Shown: positions 36,774 to 45,487, counted from the stretch's first letter. The stretch is DNA of 64,000 nt from Streptomyces puniciscabiei (GCF_006715785.1 NZ_VFNX01000001.1:5498001-5562000); one strand, 5' to 3'. Program-made: numbers and translations. Notes: generated from the letters alone by a model not told the origin.

Positions 36774-37436
36774 ATGGCTGAGCAGCGGCGGGACGCGGAA
36801 CGGGACCGGATCTGGGCGGAGCTGGTCGGGACGGCACGGCGGACCGTAGCGGACGGGCTGGTGGTCGGCACCTCGGGGAACGTCTCGGCCCGCGTCGGCG
36901 ACCTGGTGCTCGTCACCCCGTCCGGCGTGCCGTACGACCGGCTCGGCCCGGACGACATCACCGGCGTCGACCTCACCGGACACCAGGTGCTCGGCACGCT
37001 GGTGCCGACCAGCGAGCTGCCCATGCACCTCGCCGTCTACCGCACCACCGACGCCCGGGCGGTCGTCCACACCCACGCCGTGCACGCGACGGCGGTCTCC
37101 ACGCTCGTGCCCGAGCTGCCGCTGGTCCACTACATGGCCGCCGCCCTCGGCGGCCCGGTGCGCGTCGCCCCCTACGCCACGTACGGCACCGACGAGCTCG
37201 CCGAGCACATGCTCCGCGCCCTGGCCGGCCGCTCCGGCTGCCTCCTGCAGAACCACGGCACGATCACCTACGGCGCCGGCCTCGACCAGGCCTACGACCG
37301 CACCGCCCAGCTGGAGTGGATGTGCCGTCTCTGGCTGACGGCGTCCTCGGTACCGGGCCTGACCCCGTCCCTGTTGACAGAGGCACAACTGGCCGAGGTC
37401 GGGGAACGCTTGAAGGGGTACGGCCAACGGAGGTGA
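36774..37436 (+). CDS. Class II aldolase/adducin family protein
   Basis: A 220-aa zinc aldolase of the FucA/AraD type. Visible features are VVGTSGNVSARVGD (phosphate loop), the zinc histidines in VVHTHAVHATAVS and LLQNHGTITYGAG, and the acidic catalytic residue in TSELPMHLAVYR. It probably cleaves a sugar-1-phosphate such as L-fuculose-1-phosphate, or acts as a related epimerase/dehydratase. ATG 36774 begins MAEQRRDAERDRIW. The next gene starts about 150 bp downstream. Confidence 0.9.
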   Translation: MAEQRRDAERDRIWAELVGTARRTVADGLVVGTSGNVSARVGDLVLVTPSGVPYDRLGPDDITGVDLTGHQVLGTLVPTSELPMHLAVYRTTDARAVVHTHAVHATAVSTLVPELPLVHYMAAALGGPVRVAPYATYGTDELAEHMLRALAGRSGCLLQNHGTITYGAGLDQAYDRTAQLEWMCRLWLTASSVPGLTPSLLTEAQLAEVGERLKGYGQRR

Positions 37437-37584
37437 CCCCGTGCTGCCCAGCCCTTCGCCCCGACGCCTTCTCGACCGCCTCGCCCACCTTGCCGCGCCC
37501 GCTCCTCGCCGATCGGTTCCGGCGGCTTCACCTGGTCCCGTCCTTCGGCTGGCCGGTGACGACGGCCCCCACGACACTGGACCC

Positions 37585-38712
37585 GTGCGCACCGTCAAAG
37601 CCGCCGCCCTCACCACGGCCATAGCCGCCGGCATGGCAGTGGCGTCCGTCGCCGCCGGCCGCATCGCCAGCGACGCCGCGCTGAAGGCGCCCGCGGGCCG
37701 CCCCCTGCCCACCGAACCCCGCCTCACCGTGCACGGCACCGCCGCCGGCCAGATCACCCTCACCCGCGACCTGGCCTCGCTGCGCCCCGGCACCTACGGT
37801 CTCGCCGGCGACGGCTCCCACGCGGTCGTCGGCCCGGTCCTGGACGCGGCCCCGCACGCGGCCGACACCGTCGTACGCCGCCTGGAGGGCGTCACCCACG
37901 GCACCCTCGCCCCCGGCGACCCGGTGTGGCTCACCCCGAACCTGTACGTCGGCAACCCCGGCACCGCCCTCGGCCTCGACCACGCCGACATCGACGTGCC
38001 CGGCGAACTCGGCGAGCTGCCCGCCTGGTTCGTGCCCGGGGCCCGGGGCACCTGGGTCATCGCCGTGCACGGCCTCGGCACCACCCGGGAACAGGCCATG
38101 AACCTCATGGCCCCCCTGCACGGCCGCCGGGTGCCGGTCCTCGCGCTCGCCTACCGCGGCGACCTCGGCGCCCCGCGCCCTGCGGACGGCCTGAACCACC
38201 TCGGCGAGACCGAGTGGCGCGACCTGGACGCGGCGATCCGCTACGCCGTGCGCCACGGCGCCCGCCGGGTCGTCCTGCTCGGCTGGTCCACCGGCGCCAC
38301 CATGGCCCTGCGCGCCGCCGAGCACTCCGCGGTGCGCGAGCGCATCGCCGGACTGGTCCTCGACTCCCCGGTGCTCAGCTGGGAGGCCACGCTGCGGGCC
38401 CTCGCCCGGGCCCGCCGCACCCCGCAGCCGCTGCTGCCGCTCGCGGTGCGCGCCGCCCAGGGCCGGACCGGCCTGTACGCCGACCGGATCCCCGAGCTCA
38501 CCGACCCGGACCTGCTGACCGTGCCGACCCTGATCTTCCACGGGCCCGGGGACCAGGTGGCCCCCTGGGAGTTCTCCCGCCGGCTCGCCCGCCGCCGCCC
38601 GGACCTGGTCGCCCTGCACACCGTCCCCGAGGCCCCGCACGCGGCGATGTGGAACGCCGACCCCAAGGAGTACGAGGAGCGGCTGCGCCGCTTCCTGACC
38701 CCGCTGCTCTGA
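37585..38712 (+). CDS. Alpha/beta hydrolase with N-terminal membrane anchor
   Basis: A 375-aa protein. The first ~25 residues (VRTVKAAALTTAIAAGMAVASVAAGR) look like a signal anchor, and a roughly 110-residue accessory region follows. The hydrolase core has the oxyanion strand WVIAVHGLGTTREQ, the nucleophile elbow VLLGWSTGAT (G-x-S-x-G), the acid in LIFHGPGDQVAPWEF, and the histidine in EAPHAAMWNA. It may act at the membrane on an ester or peptide. GTG 37585 is preferred; a GTG at 37441 adds 48 low-complexity residues. Confidence 0.82.
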   Translation: MRTVKAAALTTAIAAGMAVASVAAGRIASDAALKAPAGRPLPTEPRLTVHGTAAGQITLTRDLASLRPGTYGLAGDGSHAVVGPVLDAAPHAADTVVRRLEGVTHGTLAPGDPVWLTPNLYVGNPGTALGLDHADIDVPGELGELPAWFVPGARGTWVIAVHGLGTTREQAMNLMAPLHGRRVPVLALAYRGDLGAPRPADGLNHLGETEWRDLDAAIRYAVRHGARRVVLLGWSTGATMALRAAEHSAVRERIAGLVLDSPVLSWEATLRALARARRTPQPLLPLAVRAAQGRTGLYADRIPELTDPDLLTVPTLIFHGPGDQVAPWEFSRRLARRRPDLVALHTVPEAPHAAMWNADPKEYEERLRRFLTPLL

Positions 38713-38892
38713 GGACCCTCCCAGCCCTCCGGCGGGCGCCGAGGGCCCGGTGCCGAGCATTCCGTTTAAGGCCGTACGACTGGCCTGATCACCCCTCCTC
38801 GCCCCGCCCCCGACACCGTGCCTTGGCCAGTCCCGTCGCCCGCCGTGACATTCCGTTTGGGTTTTCGGACCGTCAACCGGAAGACTGCACCC

Positions 38893-40335
38893 GTGACGTC
38901 CCGTATCCCGCGCGACTCCAGGCTCCGACTCGTCCGACCGCGACCCCTGGCCGCCGCCCCCAGAGCTGTGAACCAGCGGCGTCCGCGCCGCCTCGCACCC
39001 CGGCCGCCGGAGGGCACCCCGGCCCCCGCGGAACTGGCCGGAATGGCCCGCAAGGGGCTGGCCGGCCCGGTGCGCGTGGCTCGCTGGGCCGACGCCGCTC
39101 TCGGCCCCGGCAGCGACGGCGCCACCGCCGACGGAAAGGCCACCCTCTCCGACGCCACCGCCCGGCGCGCCGCCGCCGATCTCGGCCTGAGCGTCGCTCA
39201 GGTCCGCACCGACTGGGACACCGCCCGCCTCGCCGGACTCGTCGAGGTGCACGGCGACAGCGCGCGCCCCGGCTGGCGGCTGCGCGCCTGGGACCGCGAC
39301 GACAGCGCCGTACTGCGCGGCTGGGTCGCCCTCTTCGACGCCTGGTCGCTCGCCTCCCCGGAACCCGAGGAGCACGAGCCGGCCGCCGTCGCCGAGGTCG
39401 TCTCGGCCATGCCCCAGGTGCTCTCCTTCCTCCAGCTGTCCGCCGGGCCCGTCCCGGTCGAGCAGCTCCTGGACCTGCTCCAGCAGCGGGTCACCGAACT
39501 GCGCACCGAGCGCTGTGAGGTGCCCTACGAGCCCGGCACCGCCCAGCCCGCCGAGTCCCCGAGCCCGGCCGATCTCACGGTCGCCGTGCCGGAAGACCCC
39601 GCGCCCACCGGCGACACCGCGCTCGGACCCCTCCTCGACTGGGCGCTGCGGGCCCTCGCCACGGTCGGCGCGCTGACCTACGGCGACGGCCAGGCCACGC
39701 TCACCCCGCTGGGCAGCTGGGCGGTGTGGGTCAAGCTGGAGCAGATCTGCGTGGCCGCGCAGAGCCCGGCCGGCAACATCGAGCAGTCCGCCGAGGACAT
39801 GCTCCGCGGCTGCGCCCAGCTCCGCCCGAACGCCGCCCGCGCCGAATACCGCGCCTGGCTCGCCGCCCGCACCGTCGGCGACGCCGTCACCGAGCTGATC
39901 CACGCCGCGCGCGGCGAGGACGCCCTGCTGCGCGGCCTGGCCTTCGAGGCGCTGCGCGTCGTCGGCGCCCCCGCCGAGCCGGACGTGCGCGCCGTCGTCG
40001 ACGAGCCCGCCCTGCGGCCGTACGCCCTGCTGTGGCTCGCCGAGCACGACGGGATCGACCCCGAGGACGCCCACGAGGTCCTCACCCGCCAGGAGGCCAC
40101 CTGGCTGTGGGTGGACACCGCCGCCGCCGTCGCCGACCACGGCGAGTCGCCGATGCTGGTCCGGCATCTGGAGTCCGCGGTGCAGTCCACGGTCCCCCAG
40201 CTGCTCGACGAGGTCCGCGCCGTCGGGCACCCGCGCACCGTGCAGGTCCTGGTCGCGCTCGCCGCCGCACATCCCGACCCGGCCCTGGCCAAGGCCGTGC
40301 GCCGGGCCGCCTTCCAGGTGCACACCGGAGGATGA
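38893..40335 (+). CDS. Hypothetical winged-helix-like regulatory protein
   Basis: A ~480-aa protein of unknown function. The N-terminal 50 residues are very basic (RPRRLAPRPPEG region). About residues 90-150 resemble a DNA-binding helical domain (DATARRAAADLGLSVAQVRTDWDTARLAGLVEV). Two further segments look like winged helices (LSFLQLSAGPVPVEQLLDLLQQRV and LRALATVGALTYGDGQATLTPLG). The C-terminus contains HEAT-like helical repeats. No catalytic motif is seen. GTG 38893 with GGAAG upstream is a reasonable start; a GTG at 38818 is also possible. Confidence 0.6.
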   Translation: MTSRIPRDSRLRLVRPRPLAAAPRAVNQRRPRRLAPRPPEGTPAPAELAGMARKGLAGPVRVARWADAALGPGSDGATADGKATLSDATARRAAADLGLSVAQVRTDWDTARLAGLVEVHGDSARPGWRLRAWDRDDSAVLRGWVALFDAWSLASPEPEEHEPAAVAEVVSAMPQVLSFLQLSAGPVPVEQLLDLLQQRVTELRTERCEVPYEPGTAQPAESPSPADLTVAVPEDPAPTGDTALGPLLDWALRALATVGALTYGDGQATLTPLGSWAVWVKLEQICVAAQSPAGNIEQSAEDMLRGCAQLRPNAARAEYRAWLAARTVGDAVTELIHAARGEDALLRGLAFEALRVVGAPAEPDVRAVVDEPALRPYALLWLAEHDGIDPEDAHEVLTRQEATWLWVDTAAAVADHGESPMLVRHLESAVQSTVPQLLDEVRAVGHPRTVQVLVALAAAHPDPALAKAVRRAAFQVHTGG

Positions 40336-40351
40336 GCGGCGCGGGGGCCGC

Positions 40352-40765
40352 TCAGGCGCCGATCTCGGGGGCGTACGTCCCGAAGCTCCAGATGTTGCCC
40401 TCGGCGTCCCGGGCCATGTAGTCGCGCGAGCCGTAGTCCTGGTCCGTCGGGGGCATCAGGATCTCCACGCCGTGCTCCAGGGCCCGCTGGTGGTGGGCGT
40501 CCACGTCGTCCACGACGATGTACACCCCGGCGGGCCCGGCGTCCTTCATCGCCGTGTCGAACAGGCCGCCCCGGCCCTTGGAACCGATCATCACCGCGCC
40601 GTTGCCCTGGACCAGCTCGGCGTGCATCACCTTGCCGTCCTCCGTCTCGTACACCGACAGCTCGGTGAAGCCCAGGGCCTCCGTGAGCTGCTTGATCGCC
40701 GCCTGCGCGTCCGCGTACAGCAGCGTGGGGTAGAGACTCGGCCGTCCGCCGCCCGTGCCTGCCAT
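40352..40765 (-). CDS. VOC family protein (glyoxalase/bleomycin-resistance fold)
   Basis: A 137-aa protein built of two beta-alpha-beta-beta-beta modules (YPTLLYADAQAAIKQLTEALGFTE and VYIVVDDVDAHHQRALEHGVE). The usual ending SRDYMARDAEGNIWSFGTY matches PhnB/glyoxalase-like members. It may bind a metal or an antibiotic; the function is open. ATG 40765 is chosen because AAGGAG lies 8 nt upstream. The in-frame GTG at 40774 has the RBS immediately against it. Confidence 0.85.
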   Translation of the reverse strand: MAGTGGGRPSLYPTLLYADAQAAIKQLTEALGFTELSVYETEDGKVMHAELVQGNGAVMIGSKGRGGLFDTAMKDAGPAGVYIVVDDVDAHHQRALEHGVEILMPPTDQDYGSRDYMARDAEGNIWSFGTYAPEIGA

Positions 40766-40926
40766 GCCGATCACTCCTTCGTGCGTCGGTCCTCCGGCGT
40801 CCCGTTCAGTCTGGCAGCCGCCACTGACAACGCCTCACGCGACGAGCAGAGCCCGGCGCCCTCAGGGCAGTGGGGGACGTCACGGACCGAACGCGGGGAC
40901 GCGGAAAACCGCTTGCATGCCCCCGT

Positions 40927-40932
40927 TAGACT
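40927..40932 (+). promoter_or_regulatory. -10 element for a leaderless leader-peptide transcript
   Basis: TAGACT at 40927-40932 ends 7 nt before ATG 40940, the expected distance to a transcription start at or next to the ATG. No strong -35 is seen (GGAAAA at 40903 at best). It would make the mini-ORF leaderless. Confidence 0.45.
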
Positions 40933-40939
40933 TCTCCCC

Positions 40940-40963
40940 ATGGCCATTCTCCTCGCGCATTAG
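40940..40963 (+). CDS. Putative 7-aa leader peptide (MAILLAH) before the ABC-F gene
   Basis: A complete short reading frame ATG-GCC-ATT-CTC-CTC-GCG-CAT-TAG encodes MAILLAH. It begins 7 nt after a -10-like TAGACT, so it may be translated from a leaderless transcript. The ABC-F gene starts 60 nt further on. ABC-F genes are often controlled by ribosome stalling on such leaders. No strong attenuator hairpin is visible in the 60-nt gap, only GGCGG/CCGCC at 40966-40987, so the regulatory role is an inference. Confidence 0.4.
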   Translation: MAILLAH

Positions 40964-41023
40964 ACGGCGGGAACGTCCTCAGCCGCCCACCCGTCAATTT
41001 CCTGTACGCCCTGGAGTCTGTCC

Positions 41024-42622
41024 GTGATCTCCGCCTCCGGTATCGAGCTGCGCGCCGGTGCGCGCGTCCTCATCGAGAACGCCACCTTCCGTGTCGCCAA
41101 GGGCGACCGCATCGGCCTCGTCGGCCGCAACGGCGCCGGAAAGACCACCCTCACCAAGTGCCTGGCCGGCGAGGGCATCCCGGCCGCCGGGCAGATCACC
41201 CGCTCCGGCGAGGTCGGCTACCTCCCGCAGGACCCCCGCACCGGCGACCTCGACGTCCTCGCCCGCGACCGCATCCTCTCCGCGCGCGGCCTCGACGTAC
41301 TGATCCGCAAGATGCGCGAGAACGAGCAGCGCATCGCGAACGGCAAGGGCGCCACCCGCGATAAGGCGATGAAGCAGTACGAGCGCCAGGAGACCGAGTT
41401 CCTCACCAAGGGCGGGTACGCCGCCGAGGCCGAGGCCGCCACCATCGCCGCCGCGCTGAACCTGCCCGACCGCGTCCTCGGGCAGCCGCTGCACACCCTC
41501 TCCGGCGGTCAGCGCCGCCGTATCGAGCTGGCCCGCATCCTGTTCTCCGACGCGGACACCCTCCTGCTCGACGAGCCGACCAACCACCTCGACGCGGACT
41601 CGATCATCTGGCTGCGGGACTACCTGAAGACCTACCGCGGCGGATTCATCGTCATCAGCCACGACGTCGACCTCGTCGACACCGTGGTCAACAAGGTGTT
41701 CTACCTGGACGCCAACCGGTCCGCGATCGACATCTACAACATGGGCTGGAAGCTCTACCAGCAGCAGCGCGAGGCCGACGAGAAGCGCCGCAAGCGGGAG
41801 CGGGCCAACGCCGAGAAGAAGGCCGCCGCCCTCAACGCCCAGGCCGACAAGATGCGCGCCAAGGCCACCAAGACGGTCGCCGCGCAGAACATGGCCCGCC
41901 GCGCCGAGAAGCTGCTCTCCGGCCTCGAAGCGGTCCGGATGTCCGACAAGGTCGCCAAGCTGCGCTTCCCGGAGCCCGCGCCCTGCGGCAAGACCCCGCT
42001 GATGGCCGAGGGCCTGTCGAAGTCGTACGGCTCGCTGGAGATCTTCACCGACGTCGACCTCGCCATCGACAAGGGCTCCAGGGTCGTCATCCTCGGGCTC
42101 AACGGCGCGGGCAAGACCACGCTGCTGCGCCTGCTCGCCGGCGTCGAGCAGCCGGACACGGGCCAGGTCGTCCCCGGCCACGGCCTCAAGCTCGGCTACT
42201 ACGCCCAGGAGCACGAGACCCTGGACGCCGACCGCACGGTCCTGGAGAACATGCGCTCGGCCGCCCCCGACATGGACCTGGTCGAGGTCCGCAAGGTGCT
42301 GGGCTCGTTCCTGTTCTCCGGCGACGACGTCGACAAGCCGGCGGGTGTCCTGTCCGGCGGTGAGAAGACCCGGCTCGCCCTGGCGACCCTGGTCGTCTCC
42401 TCGGCCAACGTGCTCCTGCTCGACGAGCCGACCAACAACCTCGACCCCGCCAGCCGCGAGGAGATCCTCGGCGCCCTGCGCACCTACAAGGGCGCGGTCG
42501 TCCTCGTCACGCACGACGAGGGCGCCGTCGAGGCGCTCCAGCCGGAGCGGATCATCCTGCTGCCGGACGGCGTCGAGGACCTGTGGGGCTCCGACTACGC
42601 GGATCTCGTCGCCCTGGCGTGA
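41024..42622 (+). CDS. ABC-F family ATPase
   Basis: A 532-aa soluble protein with two ABC cassettes and no membrane part. Cassette 1 has GLVGRNGAGKTTLTK, LSGGQRRRIELARIL and LLLDEPTNHLDADS. Cassette 2 has ILGLNGAGKTTLLRL, LSGGEKTRLALATL and LLLDEPTNNLDPAS. The linker between them (about residues 240-310) is highly charged (EADEKRRKRERANAEKKAAA), the part that reaches into the ribosome. ABC-F proteins relieve stalled or antibiotic-bound ribosomes. The GTG start at 41024 has GGAG upstream. Confidence 0.94.
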   Translation: MISASGIELRAGARVLIENATFRVAKGDRIGLVGRNGAGKTTLTKCLAGEGIPAAGQITRSGEVGYLPQDPRTGDLDVLARDRILSARGLDVLIRKMRENEQRIANGKGATRDKAMKQYERQETEFLTKGGYAAEAEAATIAAALNLPDRVLGQPLHTLSGGQRRRIELARILFSDADTLLLDEPTNHLDADSIIWLRDYLKTYRGGFIVISHDVDLVDTVVNKVFYLDANRSAIDIYNMGWKLYQQQREADEKRRKRERANAEKKAAALNAQADKMRAKATKTVAAQNMARRAEKLLSGLEAVRMSDKVAKLRFPEPAPCGKTPLMAEGLSKSYGSLEIFTDVDLAIDKGSRVVILGLNGAGKTTLLRLLAGVEQPDTGQVVPGHGLKLGYYAQEHETLDADRTVLENMRSAAPDMDLVEVRKVLGSFLFSGDDVDKPAGVLSGGEKTRLALATLVVSSANVLLLDEPTNNLDPASREEILGALRTYKGAVVLVTHDEGAVEALQPERIILLPDGVEDLWGSDYADLVALA

Positions 42623-42945
42623 TCCACTGCGTATGGATCATTCGGCTCATCGGTGATCCATCATCTGTGTGAGATCTCCTCGTATCGAGGTGTGTCGTAC
42701 ACGGATTTCGTGGCCGATCCCTTTATTGCCAAGGGATCGGCCACCTCGCGTCTCTGACCTGGTACTTCGCGAATCCACCCGTTCGGCCCCGTGGGCGGGA
42801 TCCCTTGGAACCTCGTCTTCCGCTTGTGCGGATCCACTCCTGTCGTCACAACGATGTCTCACGGACCTTGCCGAATGGGTGGCCATCACGCCCAGGAGGG
42901 GTGATCATGAGGAGACCAGAGCGCACTTCCCATGAGGAGGCACGG
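42623..42945. promoter_or_regulatory. GATC-rich intergenic region before gbn
   Basis: A 323-bp non-coding stretch with nine GATC tetramers (at 42636, 42655, 42673, 42716, 42735, 42799, 42831, 42903, and 42621 straddling the ABC-F stop); a tenth at 42602 is in the end of the ABC-F gene. By base composition less than one would be expected. It must contain the gbn promoter. No other gene or RNA is seen. Confidence 0.7.
42712..42742. repeat. Perfect 12-bp inverted repeat with a GATC in each arm
   Basis: GGCCGATCCCTT (42712-42723) and its complement AAGGGATCGGCC (42731-42742) are separated by 7 nt. It could terminate the ABC-F transcript, about 90 nt downstream of its stop, but there is no T run. 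Each arm contains a GATC, so it may be a binding site for Gbn. Confidence 0.65.
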
Positions 42946-43167
42946 GTGGCCGAGACTCTGAAGAAGGGCAGCCGGGTGACCGGCGCCGCGCGCGACAAGC
43001 TCGCGGCAGACCTGAAGAAGAAGTACGACTCCGGTGCGAGCATCCGGGCGCTGGCCGAGGAGACCGGCCGCTCGTATGGCTTCGTACACCGGATGCTCAG
43101 TGAGTCGGGCGTCACGCTTCGTGGGCGTGGCGGAGCGACCCGGGGCAAGAAGGCCGCATCGTCCTGA
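42946..43167 (+). CDS. gbn: GATC-binding nucleoid-associated protein Gbn (SCO1839-like)
   Basis: A 73-aa basic protein with a single helix-turn-helix (ALAEETGRSYGFVHRMLSESG, in part), a charged N-terminus (AETLKKGSRVTGAARDKLAADLKKKYDSG region) and a basic tail RGRGGATRGKKAASS. I recognise it as the small Streptomyces nucleoid-associated protein named Gbn for binding GATC motifs (SCO1839 in S. coelicolor, also 73 aa as I remember). GTG 42946 is chosen because GAGGAGG lies 6-7 nt upstream and the sequence then matches. Longer frames have no RBS. The upstream region is full of GATC, suggesting autoregulation. Confidence 0.88.
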   Translation: MAETLKKGSRVTGAARDKLAADLKKKYDSGASIRALAEETGRSYGFVHRMLSESGVTLRGRGGATRGKKAASS

Positions 43168-43197
43168 CTCCGGGCGGCCATCGGCTTCGATGGGTGG

Positions 43198-43229
43198 CCA
43201 CCCGGTCGGCGGTCTGACCGGCCGGGTGG
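43198..43229 (+). terminator. Hairpin downstream of gbn
   Basis: CCACCCGG (43198-43205) pairs with CCGGGTGG (43222-43229), with additional inner pairing CGGT/ACCG, followed by TTACT. It lies about 30 nt after the gbn stop and probably terminates its transcript. Confidence 0.65.
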
Positions 43230-43296
43230 TTACTGTGCAGTCACTTAGCATGCCGTAACGGCACTGCGTGATGACCGCACCCATCGGAGGCGCCCC

Positions 43297-44100
43297 ATGG
43301 CTACGCCCGAACAGGACCTCGCTCCTGTACTCGACAAGGACGGCGTACGGCTCACCGTCGACGACGCGCTCGCCACGGTGACGCTGACCAACCCGGCCAA
43401 GCGCAACGCGCAGAGCCCCGCCCTGTGGCGGGCGCTCACCGAGGCCGGCCGGCTGCTGCCGGGCTCCGTCCGTGTCGTCGTGCTGCGCGGCGAGGGCAGG
43501 TCCTTCTCCGCCGGTCTCGACCGGCAGATGTTCACGCCGGAGGGGATCCCGGGCGAGCCGAACTTCATCGAACTCGCGCGCCGTGACGACGCCGGGCTCG
43601 ACGCGACCATCGCCGAGTTCCAGGAGGCGTTCACCTGGTGGCGGCGCAGTGACATCGTGTCCATCGCCGCCGTCCAGGGGCATGCCATCGGGGCCGGCTT
43701 CCAGCTCGCGCTCGCGTGCGATCTGCGGGTGGTCGCGGACGACGTGCAGTTCGCCATGCGCGAGACCAGCCTGGGCCTCGTCCCCGACCTGACCGGCACA
43801 CACCCGCTGGTCGGTCTCGTGGGCTACGCCCGCGCGCTCGAGATCTGCGCGACCGGACGGTTCGTCGGCGCGGCGGAGTCGGTGGCGTCCGGGCTGGCCA
43901 ACGTCAGCGTGCCGGAGGCGGAACTCGACGCGGCCGTACGGGACTTGGCCGCGGCGCTGCTGGCTGCGCCCCGGGACGCGGTCGTGGAGACCAAGGCGTT
44001 GCTGCGGGGTGCGGTGGATCGGACGTACGACGAGCAGCGGGCGGCCGAGCGGGCTGCCCAGGCACGCCGGCTCCGGGACCTGGCAGGCCTCGGCGAGTGA
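43297..44100 (+). CDS. Enoyl-CoA hydratase/isomerase family protein
   Basis: A 267-aa crotonase-fold enzyme. The oxyanion-hole segments are VVVLRGEGRSFSAGLDRQMF and AAVQGHAIGAGFQLALACDLRVVADDVQFAM (in parts). The active-site region ETSLGLVPDLTGTHPL has aspartate where the second catalytic Glu often is, so isomerase or hydrolase activity is possible. It probably acts in acyl-CoA breakdown. Starts at ATG 43297 with GGAGG 8 nt upstream. Confidence 0.9.
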   Translation: MATPEQDLAPVLDKDGVRLTVDDALATVTLTNPAKRNAQSPALWRALTEAGRLLPGSVRVVVLRGEGRSFSAGLDRQMFTPEGIPGEPNFIELARRDDAGLDATIAEFQEAFTWWRRSDIVSIAAVQGHAIGAGFQLALACDLRVVADDVQFAMRETSLGLVPDLTGTHPLVGLVGYARALEICATGRFVGAAESVASGLANVSVPEAELDAAVRDLAAALLAAPRDAVVETKALLRGAVDRTYDEQRAAERAAQARRLRDLAGLGE

Positions 44101-44137
44101 ACGCGGCGGCGGAGCCGCACCTTGCTCCACCGCGCCC

Positions 44138-44872
44138 CTAGAGGGACGCGTCACCGACGGCCGTGATCAACACCGCCACCGTCGGCCGGTCCTCCAGCGC
44201 GGCCCGCACCGCCGTACGCACCCGCCGGGCCACCTCGACCGCCCGGTGGTCCGCGCCGGTCGTCAGCTCCACGCGCACGTGCCGGTGCGGCAGGGCGGCG
44301 CCGGCCGTGCGCTCCTCCAGGTGCGCCGCCCGGCCGAGGCCGCCGAGGGACCCCGTCAACCCGGTCACTCCGGGGACGGACAGCGCGGCCGCGGCCACCC
44401 GGGACTCGTCGGGACCGGTGGGCTCGCGCGCGGGCACCGGCCGCGGCGCCCGCACCCGCGCGCCCGGCTCCGTCGCGTCCAGCAGGCCGGTGACCCGCAG
44501 GTCCGCCTCCGCCACCGCGAGTCCGAGCCGCTCCGTCGCGGCCGTCACCAGGGTCAGCCGCAGCCGGGACGCCACCGTCGGCAGCGGCTCGGCGGCCGTC
44601 GCGGCGAAGTCCGCCGTCAGCCGCAGCGGCCCTGGCGGCAGCGCGCTCGGTGGAGCCGGTACGACGGGCTCGGGCGCCTCGTCCGGATCGGCGAGTGCGA
44701 GCCGCAGCGCGCCGAGCCGCACCTCGGGCATCGCGTCCGCCACCGCGCGTTCGAGTACAGCAGTGGCCGCGCTCTCCGCGATCCAGGCGCCGTCGCGTGG
44801 TCCGCCGAGCGGCAGCAGCCTGCCCAGCCCCACCTGGCGCCGCACTACCTCGGTCCACCTGTCCGCCGTCAT
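44138..44872 (-). CDS. Hypothetical Asp23-associated protein ('P10-like')
   Basis: A 244-aa cytosolic protein rich in Ala, Arg and Pro. Streptomyces annotation pipelines often label such proteins 'nucleopolyhedrovirus P10 family', which is not informative. The C-terminal half VRVELTTGADHRAVEVARRVRTAVRAALEDR (in part) and VAVLITAVGDASL follows the helix-strand pattern of Asp23 domains. The central LPTVASRLRLTLVTAATERLGLAVAEADLRV looks like a second copy. It is divergent from the Asp23 operon 93 bp away. Role unknown. Confidence 0.65.
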   Translation of the reverse strand: MTADRWTEVVRRQVGLGRLLPLGGPRDGAWIAESAATAVLERAVADAMPEVRLGALRLALADPDEAPEPVVPAPPSALPPGPLRLTADFAATAAEPLPTVASRLRLTLVTAATERLGLAVAEADLRVTGLLDATEPGARVRAPRPVPAREPTGPDESRVAAAALSVPGVTGLTGSLGGLGRAAHLEERTAGAALPHRHVRVELTTGADHRAVEVARRVRTAVRAALEDRPTVAVLITAVGDASL

Positions 44873-44965
44873 TCCTCCAGCCTGCCGTATCGGCGGCGCG
44901 CGACCGGGGAACCATGCTTACGGTGGACGCAGGACGATCGAAGCCACCGAAAGGGACGTACGGCG

Positions 44966-45439
44966 ATGACCGACATGACGACGACCCCCGAGGGCGACCA
45001 GGAGCCACAGGTTTCGACCCACAGGACGACCCGGCGCGGCGGCGGCGATCCGGCCACCCGCGGACGGACGACCATCGCCGACGGTGTCGTGGTGAAGATC
45101 GCCGGTCTCGCGGCTCGGGACGTGGTCGGCGTGCACGCCCTGGGCGGCGGCCTGGCCCGCACCTTCGGCGCCGTGCGCGACCGGGTGCCCGGCGGCTCCA
45201 AGTCCATCACCCGAGGGGTTAAAGCCGAGGTCGGCGAGGTGCAGACCGCGCTCGACCTGGAGATCGTCGTGGACTACGGCGTCTCGATCACCGATGTCGC
45301 CCGTGCGGTGCGGGAGAACGTGATCGCCGCCGTGGAACGCATGACCGGACTCGAGGTGGTCGAGGTCAACATCGCCGTCGGCGACGTCAAGTTGCCCGAG
45401 GAGGAGGAAGAGGAGCCCGAGCCGCCCCGGATCCAGTGA
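44966..45439 (+). CDS. Asp23/Gls24 family envelope stress protein (first copy)
   Basis: A 157-aa protein. Residues about 35-140 form the alkaline-shock domain: RTTIADGVVVKIAGLAARDVVGVHALGGG, TRGVKAEVGEVQTALDLEIVVDYGVSI and ARAVRENVIAAVERMTGLEVVEVNIAVGDVKL are all diagnostic. A basic unstructured N-terminus and an acidic tail (EEEEEEPEPP) flank it. In Firmicutes Asp23 coats the inner membrane face through the anchor AmaP, and an AmaP-like gene closes this operon. ATG 44966 has AAAGGGA upstream. Confidence 0.92.
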   Translation: MTDMTTTPEGDQEPQVSTHRTTRRGGGDPATRGRTTIADGVVVKIAGLAARDVVGVHALGGGLARTFGAVRDRVPGGSKSITRGVKAEVGEVQTALDLEIVVDYGVSITDVARAVRENVIAAVERMTGLEVVEVNIAVGDVKLPEEEEEEPEPPRIQ

Positions 45440-45487
45440 GGCACCGGCGGCCCGAGACCGTACACCCGAGGAGTGGAGGAGCGAGGC

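Noticed and set aside
42646..42889. Small ORFs on the minus strand in the GATC-rich region
   Set aside because: No RBS, no domain, and the region is better explained as the gbn regulatory region.
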